Origin: Halorubrum persicum
Lineage (GTDB): Archaea > Halobacteriota > Halobacteria > Halobacteriales > Haloferacaceae
Assembly (NCBI RefSeq): GCF_002727125.1
Contig: NZ_NHOA01000139.1
Span: forward strand, 531-64,530
Direction of reading: 5' to 3'
DNA: 64,000 nt
Below are positions 24,698-34,045 of this stretch, piece by piece; position 1 is the stretch's first letter; each line of letters starts with the position of its first letter. The notes below the pieces were generated by a model. That model was not told the DNA's origin. It did not search any database and saw nothing but the letters and a program-made list of their open reading frames with translations. The position numbers were made by a program, and so were the translations under genes.

Positions 24698-25602
24698 GCG
24701 TCGCCCTCCGTGTCGTCGGCGGCGCCCGCGTTCCCACTCTCTGCGCGCGCCCGGATCGTCGCCATCCGCTCGCGGAGCTCCTCGTGGAGCGTCTCGCGGC
24801 GCTCGCCCGAGTAGTGGTCGACGCGGGCCGCCAGCGTCAGCTTGCCGGCGAGCGCCCGCGCGGCCGACCCGCGGTCCTCGGGGCGGGTGTTCCGGACGTA
24901 CTCGTGCGTGTAGATGATCCCGTGTTTCGGCGAGGGGGCGCGCCCGGAGAGGTGCGCGAACAGGGCGTCCTCCGCGCCGAGCACCTGGACGGTTCCCGAC
25001 GGCTTCTTCGCGAGCGTCTCCAGCCCGCCCGCCAAGGCGATCAGCCGGGCCGCGAGCTCCGGGCCGGCCATCTCGGCGAGGTTCGGCGCCACCGCCGGCG
25101 CGGTCCGCTCGATCGTCTCGGCGAGCGCGTCGCGCTCCGCGGCGAGGTCGACGACGCGCGCCGCGAGCGAGACGGCGCGCCGCTCCAGTTCGCCGTCCGG
25201 GTCGCGCTCCGCCACGGCGCGGGCGCCCTCGATCCCCGGCTCGGCGCCGTCGAAGAGGCTCCCGGCCCACTCCGCGGCGCGCTCGGCCAGCTCGTTGGCG
25301 GTGCGTTCGCAGTCGTCCATCGCCCGCACCGCGTGGACGAGCTGTTTGTCGTCGGCGCGCTCGCGCTCGCGCACGGCCTCGCGGGTCGCCGTCACGGACG
25401 CCTCGTGGAGGCGGTCGTAGTAGTCGTCGCGCGACTCGGCGAATCCGGAGTCGACAGCGAGACCGGGCCAATCGCGGGGCTCGTCGGCCTCGCCGGCGGC
25501 GATTCGGGCGCGGAGCGCCCCGTCGCCGCCCGCCGCCTCGGTGCCGGCCGGCGAACCGCTCGCGAACCAGCCCTCGGCCGCGTCGTCGTCGGTGTCACTC
25601 AT
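24694..25602 (-). CDS. Nop5/Nop56-58 family C/D-box RNP protein
   Basis: Scaffold of the C/D-box RNP, 302 residues. The Nop domain is recognisable from AEMAGPELAARLIALAGGLE (205-224) through ALFAHLSGRAPSPKHGIIYT and RALAGKLTLAARVDHYSGE, which bind the L7Ae-sRNA complex. The N-terminal fibrillarin-binding part is acidic and the middle is a predicted coiled coil (about 100-190). A TATA-like CCTATACG lies about 31 bases before the ATG. It is the first gene of the operon with fibrillarin. Confidence 0.95.
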   Translation of the reverse strand: MSDTDDDAAEGWFASGSPAGTEAAGGDGALRARIAAGEADEPRDWPGLAVDSGFAESRDDYYDRLHEASVTATREAVRERERADDKQLVHAVRAMDDCERTANELAERAAEWAGSLFDGAEPGIEGARAVAERDPDGELERRAVSLAARVVDLAAERDALAETIERTAPAVAPNLAEMAGPELAARLIALAGGLETLAKKPSGTVQVLGAEDALFAHLSGRAPSPKHGIIYTHEYVRNTRPEDRGSAARALAGKLTLAARVDHYSGERRETLHEELRERMATIRARAESGNAGAADDTEGDA

Positions 25603-25722
25603 TGCCCGTGGCTACTCCGTCCGGTCGTATAGGCGTTCCCGAACGGTCGGCGGGAAGCCGGGCGGTGAAGTTGGTTGCAAAAAGCTGAGACCTGGCTGCA
25701 AAAAGCCGAGACCGCCGCGGGA

Positions 25723-25977
25723 CTACTCGTCGGCCAGTTCGATCGTCTCGCCCGCGTCCGCCGACTCGTCGGCCTCGTCCGACGACGACCGGAACTCCGC
25801 GAAGACGCCGTCGGGGTTGCTCCGCACGTCGGCGACGGTCGCGCCCGCGAGGCCGCCGAGCGCGCCGCCGGTGCTCGCCGCGTTCCGACTGACCACACCG
25901 CCGACCGCGGCGCCGACCGCGGCGCCGACCGCCGCGTACTTCGCTCGGGACAGCGCGCCCTTAATTTTGGATCTCAT
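25723..25977 (-). CDS. Small glycine-zipper protein of unknown function
   Basis: Protein of 84 residues. A basic start MRSKIKGALSRAKYAA is followed by AAVGAAVGAAVGGVVSRNAA and GGALGGLAGATVA, Gly/Ala patterns typical of glycine-zipper membrane or envelope proteins, then a strongly acidic tail. The ATG at 25977 is preferred over one nine codons upstream because the sequence turns helical and basic there. No partner is evident and the function is unknown. Confidence 0.65.
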   Translation of the reverse strand: MRSKIKGALSRAKYAAVGAAVGAAVGGVVSRNAASTGGALGGLAGATVADVRSNPDGVFAEFRSSSDEADESADAGETIELADE

Positions 25978-26043
25978 ACACGTCACTTCGCTGCGAGCTC
26001 TCAAAAACCTGTCGTCCGTGTGAGGACGAAAGCGGAATCGCCG

Positions 26044-26826
26044 TCACTGCAGCCGCTTGGTGGTCTCAACGAGGGGATGGCGCGCGTAGTCGACGATTTC
26101 GATGTCGGTGATGTCGTCGAGGCCCTCCTTCTCGGCGGTCTTGGCCATCCCGAGATCGACCGGGTGGTCGGGGACGATCACGTAGGCGTCCATCTCGTCG
26201 ATCCCGGCCTCGTGGGCCGCCATCACGCGGTGGTGACCGTCGGCGAGATGGAGGGTGCCGCCGTTGTCGATGACGACGAGCGGCTCGGCCAGTCCCCGCT
26301 CGAGCTCGTACTGCCGCCCTTCCAGCTCGTCGGCGTACACGCGGGCCTGCGTCGGCGTGAGGGCCGTGAGCTCCACCTCCCGACGCTCCTCCGTGAGCGC
26401 GACGCCGTGGATCTGTTCGAGGGTGCGCATCAGCTTCCCGACCTTGCTCGGCGTGGCGCGCTCGATCTGCGAGCGGACCACGTCCGTGTTCGAGATGATC
26501 CCCACGAGGTTGTCAGCGTCGTCGACGACCGGGAGGCGCTGGATGCCGGACCGGAGAATGACGCGGGCGGCGTCGGTCACTTTCATCTTCGGGTGCGCCA
26601 CGATCAGGTCGTCGGACATCACGGTGAACACCGGGGCCTCGTCGGCGGCGAGCAGGAGGTCGGCCGCGGAGACGAACCCCTCGACCGTCCGGCCCTGCGT
26701 GACGGGGAACCCGTTGTGGCCGTCGCTTTCCGCCATGCGACGGGCGACTTCTCCCACCGTCTCGTCGGGACTGACGGTCTCGACGTCGCGGGTCATGTAC
26801 TCGCCGACGGTCGGTTTCCCGCTCAT
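26044..26826 (-). CDS. CBS-pair protein fused to a ParB/Srx-type (SerK-like) domain
   Basis: Protein of 260 residues. Two CBS motifs occupy about 1-125 (MTRDVETVSPDETVGEVARR; LRSGIQRLPVVDDADNLVGI). The C-terminal 130 residues form a ParB/sulfiredoxin-like domain with the motif TLHLADGHHRVMAAHEAGID and an upstream Glu-rich strand EVELTALTPTQA. The same fold houses archaeal ADP-dependent serine kinase SerK as well as ParB nucleases. The DGHHR motif fits nucleotide chemistry more than chromosome partition. CBS pairs usually sense adenine nucleotides, so an energy-sensing serine kinase is possible but unproven. Confidence 0.82.
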   Translation of the reverse strand: MSGKPTVGEYMTRDVETVSPDETVGEVARRMAESDGHNGFPVTQGRTVEGFVSAADLLLAADEAPVFTVMSDDLIVAHPKMKVTDAARVILRSGIQRLPVVDDADNLVGIISNTDVVRSQIERATPSKVGKLMRTLEQIHGVALTEERREVELTALTPTQARVYADELEGRQYELERGLAEPLVVIDNGGTLHLADGHHRVMAAHEAGIDEMDAYVIVPDHPVDLGMAKTAEKEGLDDITDIEIVDYARHPLVETTKRLQ

Positions 26827-26881
26827 CGTCCCACGTTGACGCCGCCGGAACAAAAAGAAGTGGGGGCGGAAGGCGCCGCGG

Positions 26882-27754
26882 TCACCCGCGTTCGCTCCCG
26901 ACCGAGACGCCTCCCGGTCGCTCGTGTGCGACGAACTCGACGGCGTTGACGACGTAGTGGGCGACGACGACCGCGGGGAGGCTCCCGGTGGCGACGAACA
27001 GCCCCCCGAGCGCGAGGCCGAGCCCGCCGGCGACGGCGATCCCGAGCGGCCCCTGCGCGCCGTGACCGAGCCCGAACGCGATCGATGAGGCGACGACCAG
27101 GAGCCACGGGTCGACCGCGAAGCCGACCGACAGCGCCCCGGTCAGTGCGCCGCGGAACAGCGCCTCCTCGAAGCCCGCGACGACCGGAAGCGCAACGCCG
27201 AGGAGCAGGACCCACTCGCCGCGATCGGTCGGGGCCATCGCCTCGCGGAGCCGCGTCGAGGGGGCGACGCCGACCCGGGCGCCGAGCCGCGCGCTCGCCT
27301 GGTTGCCCGCGGCGAGGACGACCCCCGCGACGACGCCGAGAGCGACGTGTCCGCGGGGCTCGAGAGAGGCGACCGCCGGCGCGCCGAGCGTCGGGTGCGT
27401 CCCGCCGACCCCGAGCGCCGACGCCGGCACCCCGGTCCACCACGCGATCGCAGCGAGGAGCGCAAGCGCGAACCCCTGCGAGACGGCTGCGTTGGCCAAG
27501 AGCAGTCGCGTCGTGAGGACCGGGCGGTCCCGGTGGTCTGTGTCCCGGGGGCGATCGACTCCCTGGGTCAGGTCGGCGTCTGCGGTGCGGTGACCCTCGC
27601 CGGCGGCGCCGCCGGCGCGATCGCCCCCGGGAGCGTCACCCCGCGAATCGACGAATCGCGCGCGCTCGAGGATGCGTTGCGAGCGACGGGTGAAAAACAG
27701 GAGCAGCAGCGTCAGGGCGACGGTCGCGACCGCGAACGTCGCCCAGTCGGGCAT
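26882..27754 (-). CDS. CPBP family intramembrane metalloprotease
   Basis: Membrane protein of 290 residues with about seven hydrophobic segments. The family's conserved residues are present: EEALFRGALTGAL (E-E-x3-R), FGLGHGAQGPLG (histidine in the second motif) and VVAHYVVNAVEF (H-x3-N). The first hydrophobic segment begins at residue 5 and is followed by a charged, Gly/Asp-rich loop of about 50 residues. The family (CaaX protease / bacteriocin-processing) cleaves proteins within the membrane. It lies immediately downstream of LonB on the same strand with a 23-base gap, so the two may be cotranscribed. Confidence 0.9.
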   Translation of the reverse strand: MPDWATFAVATVALTLLLLFFTRRSQRILERARFVDSRGDAPGGDRAGGAAGEGHRTADADLTQGVDRPRDTDHRDRPVLTTRLLLANAAVSQGFALALLAAIAWWTGVPASALGVGGTHPTLGAPAVASLEPRGHVALGVVAGVVLAAGNQASARLGARVGVAPSTRLREAMAPTDRGEWVLLLGVALPVVAGFEEALFRGALTGALSVGFAVDPWLLVVASSIAFGLGHGAQGPLGIAVAGGLGLALGGLFVATGSLPAVVVAHYVVNAVEFVAHERPGGVSVGSERG

Positions 27755-27777
27755 CGGAGTGGTCGACGGGGGTTACC

Positions 27778-30063
27778 CTACTGCGGGCTCGGACTGGAGG
27801 GACCGGAGACGCTCCCCTCCTTCAGCGCCGAGCCGGTGATCGACTTGAGCCGGGAGACGAGCGAGTCCTTCTCGGCTTCGCCCTCCAGGGCGATGTCGAG
27901 GACCTCGCTGATGTGCGAGACCGGGATGACCTCGATCATGTCCTCGTACTCGTCTTCGATCATCACGTCCTGCTCGTTCGCCTGCGGGATGATGACCCGG
28001 GTGCAGCCGGCCTTCGCGGCCGCCTCGATCTTGTGGGTGACGCCGCCGACGGGGAGCACGTCGCCCCGCACCGACAGCGAGCCGGTCATCGCCAGGCTCT
28101 GGTCGACGCCCACGTCCTCCAACGCGGAGATGACGGCGGTCGCGACCGTGATGGACGCGGAGTCGCCGTCGACGCCCTGCTGGCCCGCCTGCACGAACTG
28201 GATGTGGATGTCCATCTCCGAGATGTTCTCGTCGGAGAACTTCTTGATGATCGCGGAGACGTTCGACACCGACTCCTGAGCCATCTCCTTCAGCTGGCCC
28301 GTGGCGATCACTTCGCCGGGGCCCTGCGAGGGAGCGACCTCGGCCATCACCGGGAGCATGATCCCGGAGTCCTCGCCCATCACGGCGAGCCCGTTGACGC
28401 GGCCGACGACGTACCCCTCGGAGACCTGAAGTTCGTAGTCCTTCCGGCGCTCGATGAAGTCGTCCGCGAGCTGCTGTTCGATGGAGCGCGAGCGCCCCTT
28501 CGCCTGCAGCACGTGGTCGCGGGTGGTCATCTCGGCGTCCTCGCCGCGGGCGATGTCGCCGGCGACGCGGACCATCCCGCCGAGGTTCCGCATCTTCAGC
28601 GTGAGGTGGCCCTTGCGGCCGGAGCGGCGCTTGGCCTCGAGGATGATCTCCTCGACCGCCTCCGCCGAGAACTCGGGCAGGCGACCGTCCTTCGCGACCT
28701 CCTGCGCGATGAACCGGACGTACTTCCGGCGCATCTCCGGAGTGTCCTCGATGGTGTCCTCCATGTACACCTCGTAGCCGTACCCCTTGATACGGCTCCG
28801 CAGCGCCGGGTGCATGTTCTCCATCGCGTCGAGGTTCCCGGCCGCGATCATGACGAAGTCGGTCGGGACGGGCTCGGTCTGGACCATCGCGCCCGAGGAG
28901 CGCTCGGACTGGCCCGTGATCGAGAACTCGCCCTCCTGGATCGCCGTCATGAGGTGCTGCTGGCTGCGGATGTCGAGCGTGTTGATCTCGTCGATGAACA
29001 GCACGCCCTTGTTCGCCTTGTGGATGGCCCCGGCCTCGACGCGGTCGTGGCTGGGCGTCTCCATCCCGCCGGACTGGAACGGGTCGTGCCGCACGTCGCC
29101 GAGCAGCGCGCCGGCGTGCGCGCCGGTGGCGTCGCGGAACGGCGCGGTCTTCGTGTCGCCGTTGTTCACCAGCAGGTTCGGGATCATCGCGTCCGACCCG
29201 CGGTTCAGGTAGCGGAAGACGAGGTAGACGACCCCGGCGGCGATGATGCCGACGAGGATCTGGCCGACGATGATGAGCGCGTAGCCCAACACGACGGCGA
29301 TGATGATCCACATCAACAGCGACCGCATCTGGTTGCGCTTGCGCGCCTCCTCGCGGTGCGCGTCGACGATCTGGTCGCCCTTGCCGGCGGGGACCGTCCG
29401 GACCTTCGGCTTGTTGCCGTCGTCCGGGTTGTGGTAGACCAGCACGTCCTGAAGCTCCTCTTTCGGGAGGAGCTCGGACATCGCCTTCGCCAGCATCGAC
29501 TTCCCGGTCCCGGGCGAGCCGATCATCATCACGTGGCGGCGCTGCTTGGCCGCCTTGATGATCACGTCGCGGGCGTGCTCCTGCCCGATGACCTGATCGA
29601 CGAGCCGGTCGGGGATCTCGAGCTCGGCGGTCGTGTCGATCTTGAGGCCGCCGAGGAGGTCGTCCTCGTCGGGGTCCTCGTCGATCTCGGCACCCTCGAC
29701 CTCGACCGTGCTGCCGAGCTCGTCGATGCTGCCGTCGTCGTTCGCTTCGGTGACACCCTCGGGGGTGGCGCCGTTCGCTTCCTCGCGGCCCGTCTCGGCG
29801 CCGTCCGGTCCGGGTCCGTCGACGACGACCCCGTCGTCCCAGACCTCGTCGGGCTCGGCCGGATCGTCGGCGACGGTCTCCTCCTCGGAGGCCGAATCGC
29901 CGGCGCCGTCGGGCTCGTCGACGCCGTCGTCCGCCGGCGCGCGGGCGCCGTCGTCTCGGGCGTCCTCGCCGTTCCCCGTCGAGTCCGGGGTCCCGACACC
30001 GGATTCCTCCGGCTCGTCGGGGTCCTCGGTCGGCGGGTCGTTCGCGTCCTTTTCGTTGCTCAT
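27778..30063 (-). CDS. lonB: Membrane-bound ATP-dependent protease LonB
   Basis: Archaeal Lon of 761 residues. It has an acidic, Pro/Gly/Asp-rich N-terminus of about 110 residues, Walker A GSPGTGKSML, and between Walker A and B two adjacent membrane segments (LLMWIIIAVVLGYALIIVGQ and ILVGIIAAGVVYLVFRYL) that anchor it in the membrane. Walker B GVLFIDEINTLD, then the C-terminal protease domain with catalytic serine in VDGDSASITVA and lysine in VLPVGGVTHKIEAA follow. The start at 30063 is chosen because SNEKDAND begins the usual acidic tail; a TATA-like AGTATATC lies about 40 bases upstream. The N-terminal extension looks longer than in many archaeal LonB. Confidence 0.96.
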   Translation of the reverse strand: MSNEKDANDPPTEDPDEPEESGVGTPDSTGNGEDARDDGARAPADDGVDEPDGAGDSASEEETVADDPAEPDEVWDDGVVVDGPGPDGAETGREEANGATPEGVTEANDDGSIDELGSTVEVEGAEIDEDPDEDDLLGGLKIDTTAELEIPDRLVDQVIGQEHARDVIIKAAKQRRHVMMIGSPGTGKSMLAKAMSELLPKEELQDVLVYHNPDDGNKPKVRTVPAGKGDQIVDAHREEARKRNQMRSLLMWIIIAVVLGYALIIVGQILVGIIAAGVVYLVFRYLNRGSDAMIPNLLVNNGDTKTAPFRDATGAHAGALLGDVRHDPFQSGGMETPSHDRVEAGAIHKANKGVLFIDEINTLDIRSQQHLMTAIQEGEFSITGQSERSSGAMVQTEPVPTDFVMIAAGNLDAMENMHPALRSRIKGYGYEVYMEDTIEDTPEMRRKYVRFIAQEVAKDGRLPEFSAEAVEEIILEAKRRSGRKGHLTLKMRNLGGMVRVAGDIARGEDAEMTTRDHVLQAKGRSRSIEQQLADDFIERRKDYELQVSEGYVVGRVNGLAVMGEDSGIMLPVMAEVAPSQGPGEVIATGQLKEMAQESVSNVSAIIKKFSDENISEMDIHIQFVQAGQQGVDGDSASITVATAVISALEDVGVDQSLAMTGSLSVRGDVLPVGGVTHKIEAAAKAGCTRVIIPQANEQDVMIEDEYEDMIEVIPVSHISEVLDIALEGEAEKDSLVSRLKSITGSALKEGSVSGPSSPSPQ

Positions 30064-30202
30064 AGAATCGGGTTTCGCTACGAAAAACGAAGGGTCGGCT
30101 ACTGATATACTTTCTCCCCGCGAACGCTCCGTGAAGAATTCCAAAAACACGCACGATACGGCTCACACCCCACGATATCGGCCGTCGACGGGTCCCACGA
30201 GG

Positions 30203-30210
30203 TTTATAAA
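30203..30210 (+). promoter_or_regulatory. TATA box of nadM
   Basis: TTTATAAA centred 28 bases before the ATG at 30234, a near-consensus haloarchaeal promoter for a leaderless transcript. Confidence 0.7.
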
Positions 30211-30233
30211 TGAGGCTCCCGCTACGTGTATCT

Positions 30234-30764
30234 ATGCGCGGGTTCTACATCGGGCGGTATCAGCCGTTTCACGACGGCCACCGACACATGGTCGAGGAGA
30301 TCGCGGCCGACGTCGACGAGCTCGTGTTGGGGATCGGCTCGGCCGGCGACTCCCACACCACCCGCAACCCGTTCACGGCCGGCGAGCGCGTCATGATGGT
30401 GACGAAGGCCGTCGAGGACCTCGACGTGACCACCTACGTCGTCCCCATCGAGGACCTCGACCGCAACTCCGTCTGGGTGGGCCACGTGCAGAGCATGACC
30501 CCGCGGTTCGACGTGGCGTACTCGAACAACCCGCTCGTCGTCCGGCTGTTCGAGGAGGCCGGCGTCGAGGTCCGTGGGTCCCCCATGTTCCGCCGCGACG
30601 TGTTGGAGGGGACGGAGCTCCGCGAGCGCATGATCCACGGCCGCGACTGGGAGGCGCTGGTCCCCGAGACCGTCGTGGACGTGATCGAGGAGATCGACGG
30701 CGTCGAGCGGATCCGGCGGATCGCGGAGACCGACGCGAACAGCGAGACGCCGTTCGACGCCTGA
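30234..30764 (+). CDS. nadM: Nicotinamide-mononucleotide adenylyltransferase (archaeal NadM)
   Basis: NAD biosynthesis enzyme of 176 residues joining NMN and ATP. The nucleotidyltransferase motif GRYQPFHDGH is at the N-terminus, with the supporting GIGSAGDSHTTRNPFTAGER and the family-specific WVGHVQSMTPRFDVAYSNNP. The ATG at 30234 follows a strong TATA box at leaderless spacing and starts directly at the MRGFYIGRYQPFH fold; the in-frame ATG at 30210 lies on the promoter itself. Confidence 0.96.
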   Translation: MRGFYIGRYQPFHDGHRHMVEEIAADVDELVLGIGSAGDSHTTRNPFTAGERVMMVTKAVEDLDVTTYVVPIEDLDRNSVWVGHVQSMTPRFDVAYSNNPLVVRLFEEAGVEVRGSPMFRRDVLEGTELRERMIHGRDWEALVPETVVDVIEEIDGVERIRRIAETDANSETPFDA

Positions 30765-30858
30765 CACGCTCGCGCCGCCGGCTCGACGCGCCCCACCCGC
30801 CTCCGAAGCGCGAGCCGCCCACCTGCCTTTTAACAACGAGCCGGACCGCGGATCGCGT

Positions 30859-31704
30859 ATGATCACGCTCGCCTCCGACTTCGGCTCGCCGTACCCCGCC
30901 GCGATGAAGGGAGTGATCCGCCGTCACACCGACGCCGAACTGGTCGATATCGCCCACGACCTGCCGCGTGGCGACCCCCGGGCGGCCGCCTTCTGGCTCC
31001 GGTTCGTCCTCCCGGAGTTCCCGCCGGCCGTCCACTGCGCGGTGATCGACCCCGGCGTCGGCACCGACCGAGACGCCCTCGTCGTCCGCGCCGGCTCGCA
31101 CGTCATCGTCGCCCCCGACAACGGGCTCGCGATGCCGCCGGCTCGGGCGCTCGCTGGCGGAGCAGGCGGTGAGGGAACGGGAGAGGAACGCATCGAAGCG
31201 TTCGTCGTCGACGTCGACGACCCCGCGAGCGAGACGTTCCACGGCCGCGACGTGTTCGCGCCGACCGCGGCCCGGATCCGGACCGCCCTCGACGCCGATC
31301 CGGCGGCGACGCCCGAGGAGGTCTCGGACGCGCTCGCCGCCATGGACGACCTCTCGCCGGCGACCGACCCGGTCGACATCGTGCTTCCGGAGCCGCGCGT
31401 CGAGCGCGACGACGCGGGCGACCCGGCCGCCGTCGAGGGCGAGGTGCTCGCGATCGACCGATTCGGCAACGTCGTCACCAACGTCCCGGGCGACCTGATC
31501 CGCGGCCGCGACTGGGTCCGGATCAACGAGGAGCTCACCCCGGTCGCCGAGACGTTCGGCGCGGTCGACCCGGGTGACCGGCTCGTCACGGTGGGGAGCC
31601 ACGGCTACGTCGAATGCGACGTGAACGACGGGCGCGGCGACGGCGCGTTCGACCTCCGGCCCGGGGACTCGGTGCGGATCGTCGCCGACAACGTCAGCGT
31701 CTAA
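30859..31704 (+). CDS. SAM hydrolase/adenosyltransferase (DUF62 family)
   Basis: Protein of 281 residues that cleaves S-adenosylmethionine with water (or hydroxide) to adenosine and methionine. Family signatures are the N-terminal ITLASDFG, DLPRGDPRAAAFWL, HCAVIDPGVGT, IVAPDNGLAMP, and the C-terminal IDRFGNVVTNVPGDL. The length is normal. The short insert GGAGGEGTGEE near residues 99-109 is low-complexity. It follows nadM on the same strand with a 94-base gap. Confidence 0.92.
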   Translation: MITLASDFGSPYPAAMKGVIRRHTDAELVDIAHDLPRGDPRAAAFWLRFVLPEFPPAVHCAVIDPGVGTDRDALVVRAGSHVIVAPDNGLAMPPARALAGGAGGEGTGEERIEAFVVDVDDPASETFHGRDVFAPTAARIRTALDADPAATPEEVSDALAAMDDLSPATDPVDIVLPEPRVERDDAGDPAAVEGEVLAIDRFGNVVTNVPGDLIRGRDWVRINEELTPVAETFGAVDPGDRLVTVGSHGYVECDVNDGRGDGAFDLRPGDSVRIVADNVSV

Positions 31705-31742
31705 AGAAGGCGCGGACCGGTCTCACAGAGAGCGACCCGGGG

Positions 31743-32201
31743 TCACAGCTCGACGCCCGACGGGATCAGGCTCTCGTTGCGCAGGAGGTTCCCCTCGTGG
31801 TCGTACACGAGGAACGTGTGTTTGTCGTAGCTAACGAGCCGCTCGCCGTCGACGTCGATCTCGACTCGGTAGTGGGCGTCCTCGTCGCCCGCCGAGTCGC
31901 GCGCGGCGTGGATGAACGGGAGCACGTCCGTTGCGGTCTCGTTGAGTTCGAGGACGAAGTCCCCGGTGTAGCGGTTCGTCACGCCGACGACGCCTTCCGG
32001 GTCGTCCGGGGTCGAGAGAGGCTCCCGGAGCCGGAACGCCACGTCGACATCGTCGGCGGCGAGGAGGTCGCCGTCCGTCCCGGAGAGCCGGTCGCGGAGG
32101 AGCCCGTCCGGTCCGTGGAAGTCGATGCGAACCAGCGGCGTCGCCTGCCGGTCGTCATCGTCGACGCCCTCGACGGTCAGCTCGAAGTAGTCACGCCGCA
32201 T
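31743..32201 (-). CDS. Conserved haloarchaeal protein of unknown function
   Basis: Acidic protein of 152 residues beginning MRRDYFELTVEGVDDDDRQ, predicted mostly beta strands, with NRYTGDFVLELN and YDHEGNLLRNESLIPSGVEL at the end. No enzymatic motif or membrane segment is visible. It looks like one of the small conserved proteins of Halobacteria with no assigned role. It is convergent with the SAM hydrolase gene. Confidence 0.75.
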   Translation of the reverse strand: MRRDYFELTVEGVDDDDRQATPLVRIDFHGPDGLLRDRLSGTDGDLLAADDVDVAFRLREPLSTPDDPEGVVGVTNRYTGDFVLELNETATDVLPFIHAARDSAGDEDAHYRVEIDVDGERLVSYDKHTFLVYDHEGNLLRNESLIPSGVEL

Positions 32202-32330
32202 TGCCTAATAGGCTCTTTGCGGTCGTCCCGTATGAACGTAACGGGCGAGAACCCCCGTCGAGCCGCCGGCGTCGCGGCGCCGGTGCCCGCAGCGCCCGCC
32301 CGGTGTCGTCGGTGATAATCGCCGGGGGGA

Positions 32331-32337
32331 TTTTAAA
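32331..32337 (+). promoter_or_regulatory. TATA box of the pilus ATPase operon
   Basis: TTTTAAA centred 35 bases before the ATG at 32369, giving a leader of about 10 bases. Confidence 0.5.
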
Positions 32338-32368
32338 CCGCCACGGCGCATACGGCTCCGTAACGACG

Positions 32369-34045
32369 ATGGCGAGTGACGCGCGCGAGGGAGCGGTCGG
32401 CGATCGCATCGAGGCCCTCCGGCGGCGGCTCTCGCGAACGTGGGAGGTGCTTCGAGGAGCGAACCTCGACATCCGGCCGTTCAGGCCGGAGACGGACGGT
32501 CCGATCGCCCCCTTCGCGGTTCCCGACGGCGAGCGCGAGGTCGACCGCTACTGGGTGAACGCCCCGTACGCGTACGTCGTGATCACGTACGACGACGCGG
32601 AGAGCGAACACCGGTACTACGCGGTCGAGCCGGAGCTCGACCGGTTCGAGGCCGACCTCCTCGACCGCGTGGTCGACGACATCCGCGACCCGCTCCTCTA
32701 CCGGGAGGGCACCGGTCGGACCGACGAGGAGACCCTCCGAACCGAGCTGGAAGAGCTGTTAGAGGGGTACGGCGTCGACATCGGCATGGACACGTTCCAC
32801 GCGATCGCGTACTACCTCTACCGCGACTTCCGCGGCTACGGGAAGGTCGATCCCCTCCTCAACGACCGCCACATCGAGGACATCTCCTGTGACGGCTACG
32901 ACCTCCCGATCTTCGTGTACCACGACGACTACACCGACATCGAGACCAACGTCTCCTTCGCTGAGTCGGAGCTCGACAACTACGTAATTCGCCTCGCCCA
33001 ACAGTCCGGGCGCCACGTCTCCGTCGGCGACCCCATGGTGGAGACGACGCTGCCGGACGGGTCGCGCGCGGAGCTCGCGCTGGGCGAAGAGGTGACCCCG
33101 CGCGGCTCCGCGTTCACGATCCGCCAGTACGCCGAGGACCCGTTCACCCCGATCGATCTGGTGGAGTACGGCACGTTCTCGGTCGCCCAGATGGCGTACT
33201 TCTGGCTCTGTATCGAGCACAACAAGAGCCTCATCTTCGCGGGCGGCACCGCCTCGGGGAAGACCACCTCGATGAACGCGGTGTCGATGTTCGTCCCGCC
33301 GCGCGCGAAGATCCTTTCTATCGAGGACACCCGCGAGCTCTCGCTGTACCACGACAACTGGCTCTCCTCGATCACCCGCGAACGCCGGTACGAGGGCGCC
33401 GACATCGACATGTACGACCTGCTCCGGTCCGCGCTGCGCCACCGGCCCGAGTACATCGTGGTGGGGGAGGTCCGCGGGGAGGAGGCGATCACCCTGTTCC
33501 AGGCGATGAACACCGGCCACACGACCTTCTCGACGATGCACGCCGACTCGATCGAGACGGTGATAAACCGGCTGGAGAACGAGCCGATCAACGTCCCGCG
33601 GGCGATGGTCCAGTCGCTCGACATGCTCTCGATCCAGACGCTGACGCGCTCCGGCGACCAGCGGGTCAGGCGCGCGAAGACGATCGGCGAGATCGGCGGG
33701 ATCGACCAGCGCACCGGGGAGCTCGACTACTCCTCGGCGTTCGAGTGGAACGCCGAGACGGACGAGTTCCGTCGGAACGACTCGTCGCTCATGGAGGAGA
33801 TCGCCGACGAGCGCGGGTGGTCCCGGTCGGAGCTCCTCCGGGAGATCCGCCGGCGCGAGCGGTTCCTCGAACTGCTCCGCGAGCTCGGGGTCACCGACTA
33901 CCGGGCGTTCACCGCCCTCGTCAACGAGTACTACGCCGACTCGGAGCGCGTAATGGAGCGGCTCGAAGCGCGGAGCGACGGCGAGGCTGACGACGAGACC
34001 GAAGCGCGGAGCGACGAGAAGCGCGCCGGCCAGAGCGACGGATGA
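32369..34045 (+). CDS. Type II/IV secretion-type ATPase (PilB/TadA-like)
   Basis: Cytoplasmic motor ATPase of 558 residues for a type IV pilus-like system. Walker A is FAGGTASGKTTSMNAV, the Asp box KILSIEDTRELSLYHDNW, Walker B HRPEYIVVGEVRGEEA and the His box NTGHTTFSTMHADSIE. The N-terminal 200 residues are the haloarchaeal-specific part and the C-terminus is acidic and low-complexity. It overlaps the membrane platform gene by ATGA. No prepilin or prepilin peptidase is seen nearby, so pilins must be encoded elsewhere. Adhesion pilus rather than archaellum is favoured because no archaellin or Fla/Arl accessory genes are present. Confidence 0.93.
   Translation: MASDAREGAVGDRIEALRRRLSRTWEVLRGANLDIRPFRPETDGPIAPFAVPDGEREVDRYWVNAPYAYVVITYDDAESEHRYYAVEPELDRFEADLLDRVVDDIRDPLLYREGTGRTDEETLRTELEELLEGYGVDIGMDTFHAIAYYLYRDFRGYGKVDPLLNDRHIEDISCDGYDLPIFVYHDDYTDIETNVSFAESELDNYVIRLAQQSGRHVSVGDPMVETTLPDGSRAELALGEEVTPRGSAFTIRQYAEDPFTPIDLVEYGTFSVAQMAYFWLCIEHNKSLIFAGGTASGKTTSMNAVSMFVPPRAKILSIEDTRELSLYHDNWLSSITRERRYEGADIDMYDLLRSALRHRPEYIVVGEVRGEEAITLFQAMNTGHTTFSTMHADSIETVINRLENEPINVPRAMVQSLDMLSIQTLTRSGDQRVRRAKTIGEIGGIDQRTGELDYSSAFEWNAETDEFRRNDSSLMEEIADERGWSRSELLREIRRRERFLELLRELGVTDYRAFTALVNEYYADSERVMERLEARSDGEADDETEARSDEKRAGQSDG

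Noticed and set aside
27778-30105. Very long plus-strand frame opposite LonB
   Set aside because: It is the complement of a strongly biased coding region and encodes only His/Arg/Asp-rich sequence with no known fold.
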